A program made the position numbers and the translations under genes. 13,437 nt of DNA from JAOUEA01 sp035550775 (GTDB lineage Bacteria; Actinomycetota; UBA4738; HRBIN12). The notes under the pieces were generated by a model. That model was not told where the DNA came from and searched no databases. It saw only the letters and a list, made by a program, of their open reading frames with translations. Of this stretch, positions 1 to 8,167 are shown piece after piece (within the stretch, counting starts at the first letter, position 1; each line of letters opens with the position of its first letter). The stretch lies in assembly GCA_035550775.1 (NCBI GenBank), contig DASZOO010000128.1:1-13437 (forward strand), in the 5' to 3' direction.

Positions 1-1310
1 GCGCTCGCCTGCATCACGCGCTCCCAGTCCGATCGCAGCCCGGCCTCGTCGATCTGCGGCGGGGTCTCGTACCCGTGCTCGGTCGTCAGCCGCTGCCACT
101 CGATCGTGAGCGGGCGGTGCCGCTGTAGGTCGCGGAACGCCCCGTAGTCGCAGAGCACGTCGAAGCGGTAGCCGGTGCGTTCCCAGGCACGGCCGGGCTT
201 GTGTCGCCGGTTCGAACGGTCGCCCACGCTCGCGCGCAGGATCGCGCCTCGCTCCTCGGCGGACATGGTTCGTGCGAGCGCGAGCAGCTGGTCGTCGGGC
301 ATCGCCGACGACGCGTACAGCACGGCAGCGGCGATCTTCGTCTCGCCCTCCGGGTCGAAATCGGTCAGCGTGACCTCGTCGCGGGGCTCCGGCTTCGCGC
401 CGGCGTCGGCGAGCACCCGCGTGGTGAGCTCGTCGACGCGCTCGCGGTTCGCCTGCCAGTATCGCGACCACGCCACGCCGCGTTCCTCCACGTCGACGCG
501 CTTGAGGAACTCCGGGATCACCTTGCGGAGCTCGGTCTTCATCAGCTCGCCGTACTCGCGCATCTCGGCGAGGGGGTGCACGGCCAGCCGCATCAGCAGC
601 TGCTCGTAGGACTGGCCCGTCGCGTAGATGCCCAGGTTCGAGCGGGTGCCCGCGGGGAGCAGCACGCGCAGCGTGTCGCAGGTCTTCGCCATGATCGTCT
701 GGCGGTAGACGAAGTCGCTGTCGGTTTCCTGCTTCGGGTAGCGCTCCCGGAACCAGGCCTCCATCGGCTCGTACATGCGGCCGTACGTCGTGAATGCCTC
801 GTCGAGGAAGGCCTCGTATCGCCCCCCGGCCGGCGTGCCCTCGAGCTCCGGCGGCAGGGTCGCCCGCCACGCGCCGCCGGGGCGGTCGTCGTAGCGCATG
901 TATCGCGTCGATTGCTCGAGGTAGGCGGCCAGTCGCCCCCACTCCAACGCCTTCGCGAGCAACTGCGACGACTGCTCGCACGCGAGGTGCACCCCGCCGA
1001 GCTGGGCCACCGAGTCGTCGCCGTACTCGACGAAGACCGAGTCGTACAGTCGCGCGGCCCGCTCCCTGCCGGCCGACGATGCCGGGCCGGGGTGGTCCTG
1101 CGCGATCTCGTCGACGTCGCCGGCGAACTCGTCGAGGAAGAGCCGCCGCAGCGACTTGGTGGTGCGCGAGTACCGGGCGAACATCGCGCCCTTGACCGCC
1201 TCGGGCAGGTCGATGAGGGCGAACACGGGGCCATCGAGGTTCGTGAAGTGCCCGGCGAGCACCGCTCGCTCGGCGGGGGTGAAGGTCTCGGTCACGGAGG
1301 CGAGCGTCAT
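1..1310 (-). CDS. Tandem (two-copy) ThyX-like protein, C-terminus off the left edge
   Basis: About 436 residues are visible; the 3' end lies outside the window. Two segments resemble FAD-dependent thymidylate synthase ThyX. Near residues 100-140 the N-terminal copy reads GDDSVAQLGG, then WGRLAAYLEQSTRY. This aligns with the family signature RHRxxSxNExSxR but keeps only its second half. Near residues 390-408 the C-terminal copy reads FRDLQRHRPLTIEWQRLT, which keeps RHR but not NExSxR. In known ThyX these residues bind FAD and dUMP in sites shared between subunits of a homotetramer. Whether this protein makes dTMP is therefore uncertain; it could instead be a flavin- or nucleotide-binding relative. 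The ATG at 1310 is 21 bp after the pknB stop, on the same strand, so it is probably co-transcribed. A GAGGGG stretch directly abuts the ATG, which is too close for a normal ribosome site. I am sure the frame is coding and fairly sure of the ThyX relationship; activity is unknown. Confidence 0.85.
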   Translation of the reverse strand, partial: MTLASVTETFTPAERAVLAGHFTNLDGPVFALIDLPEAVKGAMFARYSRTTKSLRRLFLDEFAGDVDEIAQDHPGPASSAGRERAARLYDSVFVEYGDDSVAQLGGVHLACEQSSQLLAKALEWGRLAAYLEQSTRYMRYDDRPGGAWRATLPPELEGTPAGGRYEAFLDEAFTTYGRMYEPMEAWFRERYPKQETDSDFVYRQTIMAKTCDTLRVLLPAGTRSNLGIYATGQSYEQLLMRLAVHPLAEMREYGELMKTELRKVIPEFLKRVDVEERGVAWSRYWQANRERVDELTTRVLADAGAKPEPRDEVTLTDFDPEGETKIAAAVLYASSAMPDDQLLALARTMSAEERGAILRASVGDRSNRRHKPGRAWERTGYRFDVLCDYGAFRDLQRHRPLTIEWQRLTTEHGYETPPQIDEAGLRSDWERVMQAS

Positions 1311-1331
1311 CCCCTCACGCTACCCCGCGGC

Positions 1332-3005
1332 TCAGACGTCGCCGCCGCCGCCCTGGAACACGGTCACGGTCGATCCGACCTCGACCGGCGTGCCCGCCGG
1401 CGGCTCCTGGCCGAGGATGCGGCTGGGGTTCGGGCAGTCGGGCGTCGACGGCACCGGCTCCCCGATCTCGAGGTTCAGCCCCAACGGCCTGAGCAGCTGG
1501 TTCGCCCCCCCGATCGACAGGCAGCCCGACGACACGTCGGGTACCTCGACCATCTCCGGCCCGGTCGACACGACGATGTCGACCCGGGTGCCGGGTTCGA
1601 CCTCGTCGTCGACGGGCGGCTCGGAGCGGATCACCAGATCGACGTCGATCGTGTCGCTCGCCTCCGGGATCTGGGAGCCCAGCTCGAGCTCGGCTGCACG
1701 CAGCGCCGCCTGCGCTTGTGACACCGTGAGCCCCTCGAGGTCGGGAACGACGACCGTGTCGGGCTCGACCGCCACGAAGATCGTGACCGTGGCCCCGCTG
1801 GCGACCTCCGCACCCTGCCTCGGGTCCTGGGCGACGACCGTCCCCGGCTCGGACTCCTCCGGATCCACCTCACGCCGCCGCACCAGGACCTCGAGGCGCC
1901 GCTCTTCGAGCAGGGCCTCCGCGTCGGCCTGCGTCTCGCCCACTACGTCGGGCACGATTACGGTGACCGTGCCCTGGTCGTCGCCGGTGAGGCTGTTCAC
2001 GAGCAGGTAGCCGCCGCCGGCCAGCAGGGCGACGAGCAGCACGCCGATGAGGATGCCGAGCCAGACCTTGCGGCCCGATCCCCTGGGCTCGTCGGGAGGC
2101 GGCAGCACGGCGGTCTGCGCCGACGGCCGGGCGATCACCTGGGTGGCGTCACCGCCGCCGGCCGGCATGAGGGGCGTCGCCTCCACCTCCTGGCCGGCGA
2201 CCACGCGACCGAGGTCCGCCGAGAACTCCTCGGCGGTCTGGTACCGGTTCGAGGGGTTCTTCGAGAGCGCCTTCATCACGACCGCGTCGAGGCGGGCGGG
2301 CACGTCGGGGTTGATCGACGACGGCAGCGCCGGCGTCTCGTTCACCTGCTTGTACGCCACCGCCACCGGGGATTCGCCCGTGAACGGCGGGCGCCCGGTG
2401 AGCAGCTCGTACAGCACCGACCCGAGCGAGTAGATGTCGGTGCGCGCGTCCACCGGCCCGCCCTGTGCCTGCTCGGGGGAGAGGTAGGAGGCGGTGCCGA
2501 GCACCGCGCTCGTCTGCGGGGCCGTCTCGGGACCGAGCACGCGGGCGATGCCGAAGTCCATGACCTTCACGGTGCCGTCGCGGGTCACCATCACATTGCC
2601 GGGCTTGATGTCGCGATGGATCACGCCCTGAGCGTGTGCGGCCGAGATCGCGGCGCAGATCTTCCCGGCGATCTCGGCGGCCTGCACGGGCGAGGGCCGG
2701 CGCCCGGTCGCCATGAATTCCGCGAGCGTGCGGCCCTCGATGAACTCCATCACGATGAACTGGGTGCCGTCGTCGGCACCGGTGTCGTAGACGCCCACGA
2801 TGTTCGGCTGGTTCAGCCGGGCGGCGGCCTGGGCCTCGCGGCGGAACCGCTGCACGAAGCTGGTGTCGCGAGCGAACTGCGAGTGCAACACCTTGATGGC
2901 AACCGTGCGGTTCAGCACCGGGTCGAAGCCCCGGTACACCTCGGCCATGCCGCCGGAGCCGATGCGCGCCTCGACCTGGTACCGGCCGCCCAGCACGGAG
3001 TTCAT
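1332..3005 (-). CDS. pknB: Ser/Thr protein kinase PknB with three PASTA domains
   Basis: This is a 557-residue transmembrane Hanks-type kinase that couples cell-wall signals to phosphorylation of division and wall-synthesis proteins. The kinase domain spans about residues 9-270: Gly-rich loop GSGGMAEVY (16-24), catalytic Lys38 in AIKVL, Glu57 in the C-helix, HRDIKPGNV from 130 with catalytic Asp132, DFG at 150-152, and activation segment ending SPE at 176-178. A Pro-rich linker leads to one membrane helix (about 315-337). Outside are three PASTA repeats starting near 349, 417 and 485 (VPDVVG, VPDLEG, VPDVSS), the last containing Cys495 and Cys524. M. tuberculosis PknB has four PASTA domains, so this is one shorter. 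In the activation loop one of the two usual phospho-threonines appears to be Pro163, while Thr165 is kept. A GAGGAG ribosome site lies 11 nt before the ATG, slightly far. pbpA ends 21 bp upstream. No separate pknA is present in the cluster. Confidence 0.96.
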   Translation of the reverse strand: MNSVLGGRYQVEARIGSGGMAEVYRGFDPVLNRTVAIKVLHSQFARDTSFVQRFRREAQAAARLNQPNIVGVYDTGADDGTQFIVMEFIEGRTLAEFMATGRRPSPVQAAEIAGKICAAISAAHAQGVIHRDIKPGNVMVTRDGTVKVMDFGIARVLGPETAPQTSAVLGTASYLSPEQAQGGPVDARTDIYSLGSVLYELLTGRPPFTGESPVAVAYKQVNETPALPSSINPDVPARLDAVVMKALSKNPSNRYQTAEEFSADLGRVVAGQEVEATPLMPAGGGDATQVIARPSAQTAVLPPPDEPRGSGRKVWLGILIGVLLVALLAGGGYLLVNSLTGDDQGTVTVIVPDVVGETQADAEALLEERRLEVLVRRREVDPEESEPGTVVAQDPRQGAEVASGATVTIFVAVEPDTVVVPDLEGLTVSQAQAALRAAELELGSQIPEASDTIDVDLVIRSEPPVDDEVEPGTRVDIVVSTGPEMVEVPDVSSGCLSIGGANQLLRPLGLNLEIGEPVPSTPDCPNPSRILGQEPPAGTPVEVGSTVTVFQGGGGDV

Positions 3006-3026
3006 CGCGTCACGATCTCCTCACGC

Positions 3027-4550
3027 CTACAAGTACGCATCGATGACCTCCCGGGCGATCGGAGCCGAGACCTGACCGCCCGTGGCCTCGTTCCCCAGGT
3101 TGCCACCGTCGAGAACGATAACCGCCACGGCGATGCGGGCGACGTCACCGGGCCCGCCGGGCGCGAACGCGGTGAACCATGCGTTCGGCGGCCGGTCCTC
3201 CCCGTTCGTGGCCGTGCCGGTCTTGCCCGCCACCGGGATCGGGAAGCCGGCGAACGCGCTGGAGGCCGTGCCGCCCTGCGTGACCGAGAGCATCATCGCT
3301 CGCATCTGCCTCGCACTGCCGTCGCTGATCGGCTGGCCGTACTGCTCCGGCTCGAACTCGCGCACGACGCGGCCCGTAGGGTCGCGCACCTCGGCGATCA
3401 GCCTCGGCTGCATCATCACGCCGTCGTTCGCGATCGCCGCCGCGATCAGCGCCAGGTGCAGGGGGTTCGTGAGCACGTTGTCCAGGCCGATCGCCGAGAA
3501 CGCGAGCTGGGGTTGCCGGTCGGCGAAGTACGAGGGCACCGGGAACCGACCGTTCGCCCATGGCAGGACGAACGGGATCGTCGGCTCCTCGCAGGTGACC
3601 TGCTCGGGCGGATCGGTGGCACAGAAGCCGTAGGCGCGGGCCTGTTCGCTCATCTCCTTCGCCCCGAGATCGAGGCCGATCTCGGCGAACGTGACGTTGC
3701 ACGATTCCTGGAAGGCCTCGGCCATCGAGACGGTCTGCGAGCCGCCGTTGCAGTGGGAGTCGCCGAAGTTCGCGAGCGTGTTCGAGGTCTGCGGCAGGTC
3801 GAGGAACCGCGGGTTGGGCCACTGGTCGCGCACCGGGTCGACCCCGTTCTCGAGCGCGGCCGACGCCGTGACGAGCTTGCCGGTCGAGCCGGGGAGGTAC
3901 AGCTCGTCCTTGGCCCGCGAGATCAGCGGCTTGTCCGGGTCGGTCGAGATCGCCTGCCACGCCGCGTTGATCTCCTCGTCGGTGCCCGTCGAGATCGAGT
4001 TCGGGTCGTAGGAAGGGTTCGCGACGAGGGCCAGCACGTCGCCGGTCTCGGGCTCCACCGCCACGACGGCGCCGGGCAGGTCCCCGAGCGCGGCGGCCGC
4101 GGCGGCCTGCAGGTCCGCGCGGATCGTGGTGAGCACCGCGCCGCCTTTGCGCTCGCGGCCGAGGATGAGGTCGGTGAACGTCGAGACCGCCAGCTCGGGG
4201 GCGTCGCCCGACAGGTACGGGTTCGCTGCCTGCTCGAGTTCGGCCCGCCCGTAGATCCTCGAGTAGTAGCCGGTGAGCCCCGCGAACAACGGCCCGGCGG
4301 GATAGTCGCGGCGGAACAGCAGCTCGGCGCGCCGGTCACGGTTCCGCACGCTCTTGGCGAGCACGACGCCGTCGGCGGACAGGATCGGACCGCGTTCCAC
4401 CCGGTACTCGGCGATGATCTGACGCCTGGCGTTGGCGGGCTGAGCCTTGATGTCGTCGGCCGCGATCACCTGCACGTACGAGAGCTGGGCGAATAGCAGC
4501 GCGAACAGCACGACGAGGCCGATGCCGAGCCGCCGGATCCGCCTATCCAT
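3027..4550 (-). CDS. pbpA: Class B penicillin-binding protein PbpA (D,D-transpeptidase)
   Basis: This 507-residue transpeptidase cross-links peptidoglycan stem peptides on the outer face of the membrane and is the expected partner of RodA upstream. It has a basic N-terminus and one membrane anchor (about 9-30), a RGPI motif at 53-56 typical of the PBP dimerisation region, and a transpeptidase domain from about 155. All three active-site motifs are visible: Ser222-Thr-Gly-Lys225 (SxxK, nucleophile Ser222), Ser283-Cys-Asn285 (SxN) and Lys443-Thr-Gly445 (KTG). The external domain has Cys267, Cys284, Cys310 and Cys320, which could form disulfides (inference). The ATG overlaps the 3' end of rodA by 8 nt, and GGAG lies 7 nt upstream, supporting this start and translational coupling. 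Length and order match PbpA of the actinobacterial pknB cluster. Confidence 0.96.
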   Translation of the reverse strand: MDRRIRRLGIGLVVLFALLFAQLSYVQVIAADDIKAQPANARRQIIAEYRVERGPILSADGVVLAKSVRNRDRRAELLFRRDYPAGPLFAGLTGYYSRIYGRAELEQAANPYLSGDAPELAVSTFTDLILGRERKGGAVLTTIRADLQAAAAAALGDLPGAVVAVEPETGDVLALVANPSYDPNSISTGTDEEINAAWQAISTDPDKPLISRAKDELYLPGSTGKLVTASAALENGVDPVRDQWPNPRFLDLPQTSNTLANFGDSHCNGGSQTVSMAEAFQESCNVTFAEIGLDLGAKEMSEQARAYGFCATDPPEQVTCEEPTIPFVLPWANGRFPVPSYFADRQPQLAFSAIGLDNVLTNPLHLALIAAAIANDGVMMQPRLIAEVRDPTGRVVREFEPEQYGQPISDGSARQMRAMMLSVTQGGTASSAFAGFPIPVAGKTGTATNGEDRPPNAWFTAFAPGGPGDVARIAVAVIVLDGGNLGNEATGGQVSAPIAREVIDAYL

Positions 4551-5865
4551 GCGCGCGCTCCATCGGACCGGAGGACACCCTGATGAGCAGCGCGAGCATG
4601 ATGAACGTCGCGACGCGGCTCGAGCCGCCGTAGCTGACGAGCGGCAGCGGCACGCCGGTCAACGGGATCAGCCGCGTGACCCCTGCCACGATCGCGAACG
4701 TCTGCAGGGCCAGGATCGTGGTGAGGCCCGTCGCGAGCAGCTTCCCGAACGTGTCGGCGCGTTCCATCGCGATCCGCAGGCCACGCGCGATCAGGATCAG
4801 GTAGAGCAGCAGCAGCGCGACGGCGCCGATCATGCCGAGCTCCTCACCGAAGGCGGCGAAGATGAAGTCGCTGCCGACGTAGGGGATCAGCGTGGGCGAT
4901 CCCTGCCCCAGCCCCGTGCCGACGATGCCGCCGGTGGCCAACGCGAACCATCCCTGCGCGAGCTGGAAGTACCCGAGCCCGTTCACCTTGTCCGGATCGA
5001 GGGCGTGCAGCCACGTGTCGACCCGCGCCTGCACGTGGTCGAACATCAGGTAGCCGGCCCACGCGCCGGCCGCGAAGAGCAGGAGTCCGATCCACAGGTA
5101 CGCGGAGCGGCCGCTCGCGATCCACAGCATCACGACGAAGACGCCGAAGAACAGCAGCGACGCGCCCAGGTCGCGTTCCAGGAACAGCACGGCGAGCGAC
5201 GCGCCCCACGCGAGCAGCAACGGTCCGAGGTCTTTGGCCCGCGGCAGTCCGAACCGGCCGGCGCCCGCCGCGAGCAGCTCCTGCTTGTCGGTCAGGTAGG
5301 ACGCGAGGAAGACGACGATGAAGATCTTCCCGAATTCGGCCGGCTGGAACGCGAACGGCCCGACCTGCGCCCACAGCCGCGCGCCGTTGATCTCGCGGCC
5401 GATGCCGGGCACGACCGGCAGGAGCAGCAGCACGACGCCGATCAGGCCGAGCGTGTACGTGTAGGCGTTGAGCTGGCGGTCGTCGCGGACGAGCCAGAGC
5501 GTGACGCAGAACGCCGCCAGTCCGACCACCAACCAGATCGCCTGCTCCCGGGCGATCGTGGCCTCACCGCGCGCGAGCATGATGCGGTAGAGCATCGCGA
5601 TGCCGAGGCCGGCGAGCGCGGTCGCGGTCGGGTACAGCACGGGGTCGGCTCGCGGAGCCGTCCATCGCACGACCAGCCATCCGGCGACGAACGTGGCGCA
5701 GAACACCAGGCCGTACACGATGAAGTCGCGAGGAACGCGTCCGCGCAGCCCGAGACCGGCCATCGCGTAGGTGCCCAGCGAGATCGCGAGCGCGACGATC
5801 ATCAGTCCCAGGCCGGACACCCGGTGCCGGGCCGTCGTCGCGGGCGAGAGCGCGACCTCGCTCAC
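4543..5865 (-). CDS. rodA: SEDS-family peptidoglycan glycosyltransferase RodA (FtsW/RodA/SpoVE)
   Basis: This 440-residue polytopic membrane protein polymerises lipid II into glycan strands together with a class B PBP. Around ten hydrophobic helices are visible. Conserved SEDS segments include GARLWAQVGPFAFQPAEFGK (161-180), FLERDLGASLLFFGVF (228-243), LDP at 289-291 in the large extracellular loop, FGEELGMIGA (339-348) and PLTGVPLPLVSYGGSS (401-416). Asp290 of LDP is in the position I take as the catalytic Asp of the family, by motif recognition only. The start is a GTG at 5865 whose GTGA overlaps the PP2C stop by 4 nt. The open frame extends much further upstream, but that part is a shadow of the phosphatase gene. 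Only a weak G-rich ribosome site precedes it, so coupling to the phosphatase gene is likely. Its placement with pbpA argues for RodA rather than FtsW. Confidence 0.95.
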   Translation of the reverse strand: MSEVALSPATTARHRVSGLGLMIVALAISLGTYAMAGLGLRGRVPRDFIVYGLVFCATFVAGWLVVRWTAPRADPVLYPTATALAGLGIAMLYRIMLARGEATIAREQAIWLVVGLAAFCVTLWLVRDDRQLNAYTYTLGLIGVVLLLLPVVPGIGREINGARLWAQVGPFAFQPAEFGKIFIVVFLASYLTDKQELLAAGAGRFGLPRAKDLGPLLLAWGASLAVLFLERDLGASLLFFGVFVVMLWIASGRSAYLWIGLLLFAAGAWAGYLMFDHVQARVDTWLHALDPDKVNGLGYFQLAQGWFALATGGIVGTGLGQGSPTLIPYVGSDFIFAAFGEELGMIGAVALLLLYLILIARGLRIAMERADTFGKLLATGLTTILALQTFAIVAGVTRLIPLTGVPLPLVSYGGSSRVATFIMLALLIRVSSGPMERAHG

Positions 5866-6959
5866 GGGCCGCCGTTCCCCCCGCCCGCGCCCCCGCCGGC
5901 CCGGTCCTCGACGTCGGTGCGCATCTGATCCACGATCGCGAACGCATCGTCGCGGCTCTCGGCGCTGATGCCGTCGGGCAGGCCGCGGTAGACCTCCAGC
6001 GCGGTCACCTGGTCGGCCTGCAGCTCGGTCTGCGTGTCGACGGTGGACAGCGAGATGCCGAGCGGCCGCGCCGGGATGCCCTGGAACACCACGACCCTTC
6101 CGTCCGCCTCTCCCACGTACCACTGGCGGTCCACGTAGGCGCGGGCGACGAACCACGCCCCGCCGATCAGGACGATCGCCGCGAGGGCGCCCACGATCAG
6201 GCGACGGGTGCTTGGACGCCGGGACTCCGACGGAAGCTCGCCGGGGGGCGGATCGCCCTCCTCCGCACGGGCATCGAGGACGACCGCGGTGATGTTGTCG
6301 ATGCCCCCCGCCCGGTTGGCCGCCTTGACGAGCCGGTCGGCCGCCCGCTGCGGGTCGGGCTCGGCCTCGAGGATCGCCTGTACCTGATCCTCGGCCACCA
6401 TGTCGGTCAGTCCGTCGCTGCACAGGAGCAGCCGGTCGCCGTCGAGCAACGAGAGATCGTCCTCGTCGACGGAGACCGTGGGCTCGGTGCCGACGGACCG
6501 CACGAGCACGTTGCGGTGCGGATGCACGTCGGCTTCCTTCCGGCTGATCTCCCCGGAGTTGACCATGCGGGCCACGAGCGTGTGGTCGGCAGTGATCTGT
6601 CGCAGGTCGCCGGCGCGCAACAGGTAGCCGCGGCTGTCGCCTACGTGCGCCACGTGGGCCGTGCCGCCCTCGATCAGCACGGCGGTCACGGTGGTGCCCA
6701 TGCCGCTCACCTTCCGGTCCTGCAGGGAGCGCTCGTGCACGGCCGAGTTCGCTGCGCGCACCTGGTCGCCGAGCGAGCCTTCGCCTTCCCGGAACATCGC
6801 CTCGATCGTCTCGAGCGCGAGCCGGGATGCGACCTCCCCGCCGCGATGGCCGCCCATGCCGTCGGCGATCGCGTACAAGGGGGCCTCGACGAGGAAGGAA
6901 TCCTCGTTGCCATCGCGCACCTGGCCGATGTCGGTCGTGGCGCCGGCCTCGATCCTCAT
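5862..6959 (-). CDS. pstP: PP2C-type Ser/Thr phosphatase with membrane anchor (PstP-like)
   Basis: This 365-residue metal-dependent phosphatase is expected to reverse PknB phosphorylations. The catalytic domain covers about residues 3-230. Visible PP2C metal-site motifs are RDGNED (15-20, Asp20), IADGMGGH (31-38, Asp33), HVGDSRG (105-111), CSDGLTDMV (180-188, Asp182) and GGIDNIT (218-224, Asp221). A membrane helix follows at about 253-276, then a short extracytoplasmic domain of roughly 90 residues ending in a Gly-rich tail. This is shorter than the outer domain of M. tuberculosis PstP. The chosen ATG at 6959 forms an ATGA overlap with the fhaB stop, has GGAG 8 nt upstream, and starts exactly at the PP2C fold. 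The in-frame open region further upstream is a shadow of fhaB. The 3' end overlaps the rodA start by 4 nt. Confidence 0.95.
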   Translation of the reverse strand: MRIEAGATTDIGQVRDGNEDSFLVEAPLYAIADGMGGHRGGEVASRLALETIEAMFREGEGSLGDQVRAANSAVHERSLQDRKVSGMGTTVTAVLIEGGTAHVAHVGDSRGYLLRAGDLRQITADHTLVARMVNSGEISRKEADVHPHRNVLVRSVGTEPTVSVDEDDLSLLDGDRLLLCSDGLTDMVAEDQVQAILEAEPDPQRAADRLVKAANRAGGIDNITAVVLDARAEEGDPPPGELPSESRRPSTRRLIVGALAAIVLIGGAWFVARAYVDRQWYVGEADGRVVVFQGIPARPLGISLSTVDTQTELQADQVTALEVYRGLPDGISAESRDDAFAIVDQMRTDVEDRAGGGAGGGNGGP

Positions 6960-7441
6960 CGCCTCAGCTCCAAGACGGTGGTGCCGACGCGCACGCGGTC
7001 GCCCGGCTGCACCATGGCGGGCGCGGCCAGCCGCTGGTCGTTCACGAACGTTCCGTTCGTGGAGCCGAGGTCCTCGACGTACCACGACCCGTTCTTCGCG
7101 AACAGTCGCGCGTGTTGCTGGGAGACGAACGTGTCGTCGAGCTCCAGCTCGCAATCGGGCGCCCGGCCCACCACCATGTTCCCGCTCACCCGCACGGTGC
7201 GAGGCTTGGCGCCTTCGGCGTGGATCACGACGTTCGACGGCCCCGGCGGCAGCGCCGGCTCCGCGGCGGCGCCGCCCTTGCGCACGCTGCGCCTGGACCG
7301 CGTGGCGGACTCGACCGAGAGCCCTCGCACGGCCCACCGCATCGAGCGCCAGATGAACAGCAGGAGCAGGGCGAACAGCCCGTACTTGAGCGCCGAGAGG
7401 GCGAACGGGGTCACGCTCTGCGCCAAGGTCGCCCGCAGCAC
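6956..7441 (-). CDS. fhaB: Membrane-anchored FHA-domain protein FhaB (FipA-like)
   Basis: This 161-residue protein has one N-terminal membrane helix (about 15-35), a basic linker, and a C-terminal forkhead-associated domain (about 70-160). FHA hallmarks are VGR (91-93), SQQHARL (107-113) and GSTNGTFVN (126-134), which bind phosphothreonine peptides. Size and layout match actinobacterial FhaB/FipA, which links PknA/PknB signalling to division proteins. The start is a GTG one nucleotide after the fhaA stop. A GGAGG site sits inside the end of fhaA, 7 nt from the GTG. The 3' end overlaps the phosphatase ATG by 4 nt. The family assignment is secure; the exact binding partner is inferred from family knowledge. 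Confidence 0.93.
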   Translation of the reverse strand: MLRATLAQSVTPFALSALKYGLFALLLLFIWRSMRWAVRGLSVESATRSRRSVRKGGAAAEPALPPGPSNVVIHAEGAKPRTVRVSGNMVVGRAPDCELELDDTFVSQQHARLFAKNGSWYVEDLGSTNGTFVNDQRLAAPAMVQPGDRVRVGTTVLELRR

Positions 7442-7442
7442 G

Positions 7443-8123
7443 TCATCCCCTCCGGAACACGAGCACCGTGGAGCCGATCGTGACGCGGTCGCCGTCGTCG
7501 AGCGTCGAGGTCTGCACGGCGTGGCCGTTGACCTCCGTGCCGTTCGTCGAGCCGAGATCGGTGAGCGTGGCGACCCCGTCCTTCAGCCGGATCTGAGCGT
7601 GGCGCCTCGAGGCGCCGGGGTCCTTCAAGGCCACCTCGCACGTCGGCAGGCGCCCGATCGTCGCGATCTCGCTCCGCAGCGCGACGGTCCGTTCACGACC
7701 TTCCTCGCGGATCACCAACGTCGGCGCCGGCGCCGAGGGTTCCATGCGCTCGGGGCCCTCGACGAGCGACGCGGTACAGCGGAAGTCGCCCTTGCGCAGC
7801 CCCTCGTCGACCTCGAACTCGACCTCGGGGGGGCCCACCAGTCCCCATCCACGCTCGCTCGCGTTCTCTTGGATCACCGAGCCGAGCTCCGTGGCGATCG
7901 CCGCCTCCGCATGCTCGAGGCGCTCGTGGTCCTCGGCGGACAGGGTGAACACGAAGTGGTTCGGCGCCCAGACCTCGTTCACGCCGACCGTGCGTCCGGC
8001 GTCCATCACCTTGATCAGGCGCTTCGCGAGCTCCACGGGCTGCACGCCGGAGCGGAACGTCTTGGAGAAGAGGCCTTCGACGAGGCCCCCGAGGCGTCGT
8101 TCGAAGTCACGGAGGTTGGGCAC
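7443..8123 (-). CDS. fhaA: FhaA: DUF3662 plus FHA domain, short form
   Basis: This 226-residue cytoplasmic protein has an N-terminal DUF3662-type domain (about 1-120, starting MPNLRDFERRL) and a C-terminal FHA domain (about 134-224) with IGR (156-158), SRRHAQI (172-178) and GSTNGTEVN (191-199). In mycobacteria FhaA binds phosphorylated partners such as the MviN pseudokinase domain and regulates wall synthesis. M. tuberculosis FhaA is about 527 residues because of a long disordered linker between the two domains; here only about 15 residues separate them. The start is GTG, at the usual position before the N-terminal helix, and no Shine-Dalgarno sequence is visible. The 44-nt gap to the preceding gene holds a hairpin and a TAACAT that could be a weak -10, so fhaA may have its own leaderless or near-leaderless transcript (inference). 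Confidence 0.92.
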   Translation of the reverse strand: MPNLRDFERRLGGLVEGLFSKTFRSGVQPVELAKRLIKVMDAGRTVGVNEVWAPNHFVFTLSAEDHERLEHAEAAIATELGSVIQENASERGWGLVGPPEVEFEVDEGLRKGDFRCTASLVEGPERMEPSAPAPTLVIREEGRERTVALRSEIATIGRLPTCEVALKDPGASRRHAQIRLKDGVATLTDLGSTNGTEVNGHAVQTSTLDDGDRVTIGSTVLVFRRG

Positions 8124-8132
8124 CGGTCGCGC

Positions 8133-8154
8133 ACGGGGCGTGCGGGAGCCCCGT
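8133..8154 (-). other. Hairpin between the small membrane gene and fhaA
   Basis: On the minus strand ACGGGGC pairs with GCCCCGT across an 8-nt loop, a 7-bp GC-rich stem about 10 nt before the fhaA GTG. No T-run follows, so it is not a standard terminator. It may affect fhaA translation or processing, or may be chance in GC-rich DNA. Confidence 0.35.
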
Positions 8155-8167
8155 TCCGGCGCCTATG

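Noticed and set aside
201..1721. A 506-codon open frame on the plus strand over the ThyX-like and pknB genes
   Set aside because: It is Arg/His/Gly-rich low-complexity sequence with no domain, and is antisense to two well-supported genes; long shadow frames are expected at this GC content.
2616..4496. A 626-codon plus-strand open frame opposite pknB and pbpA
   Set aside because: Antisense shadow: no recognisable fold, and the opposite strand carries all kinase and transpeptidase motifs.
4447..5928. A 493-codon plus-strand open frame opposite rodA
   Set aside because: Asp/Arg/Glu/Gln-rich shadow of hydrophobic RodA codons, not a plausible protein.
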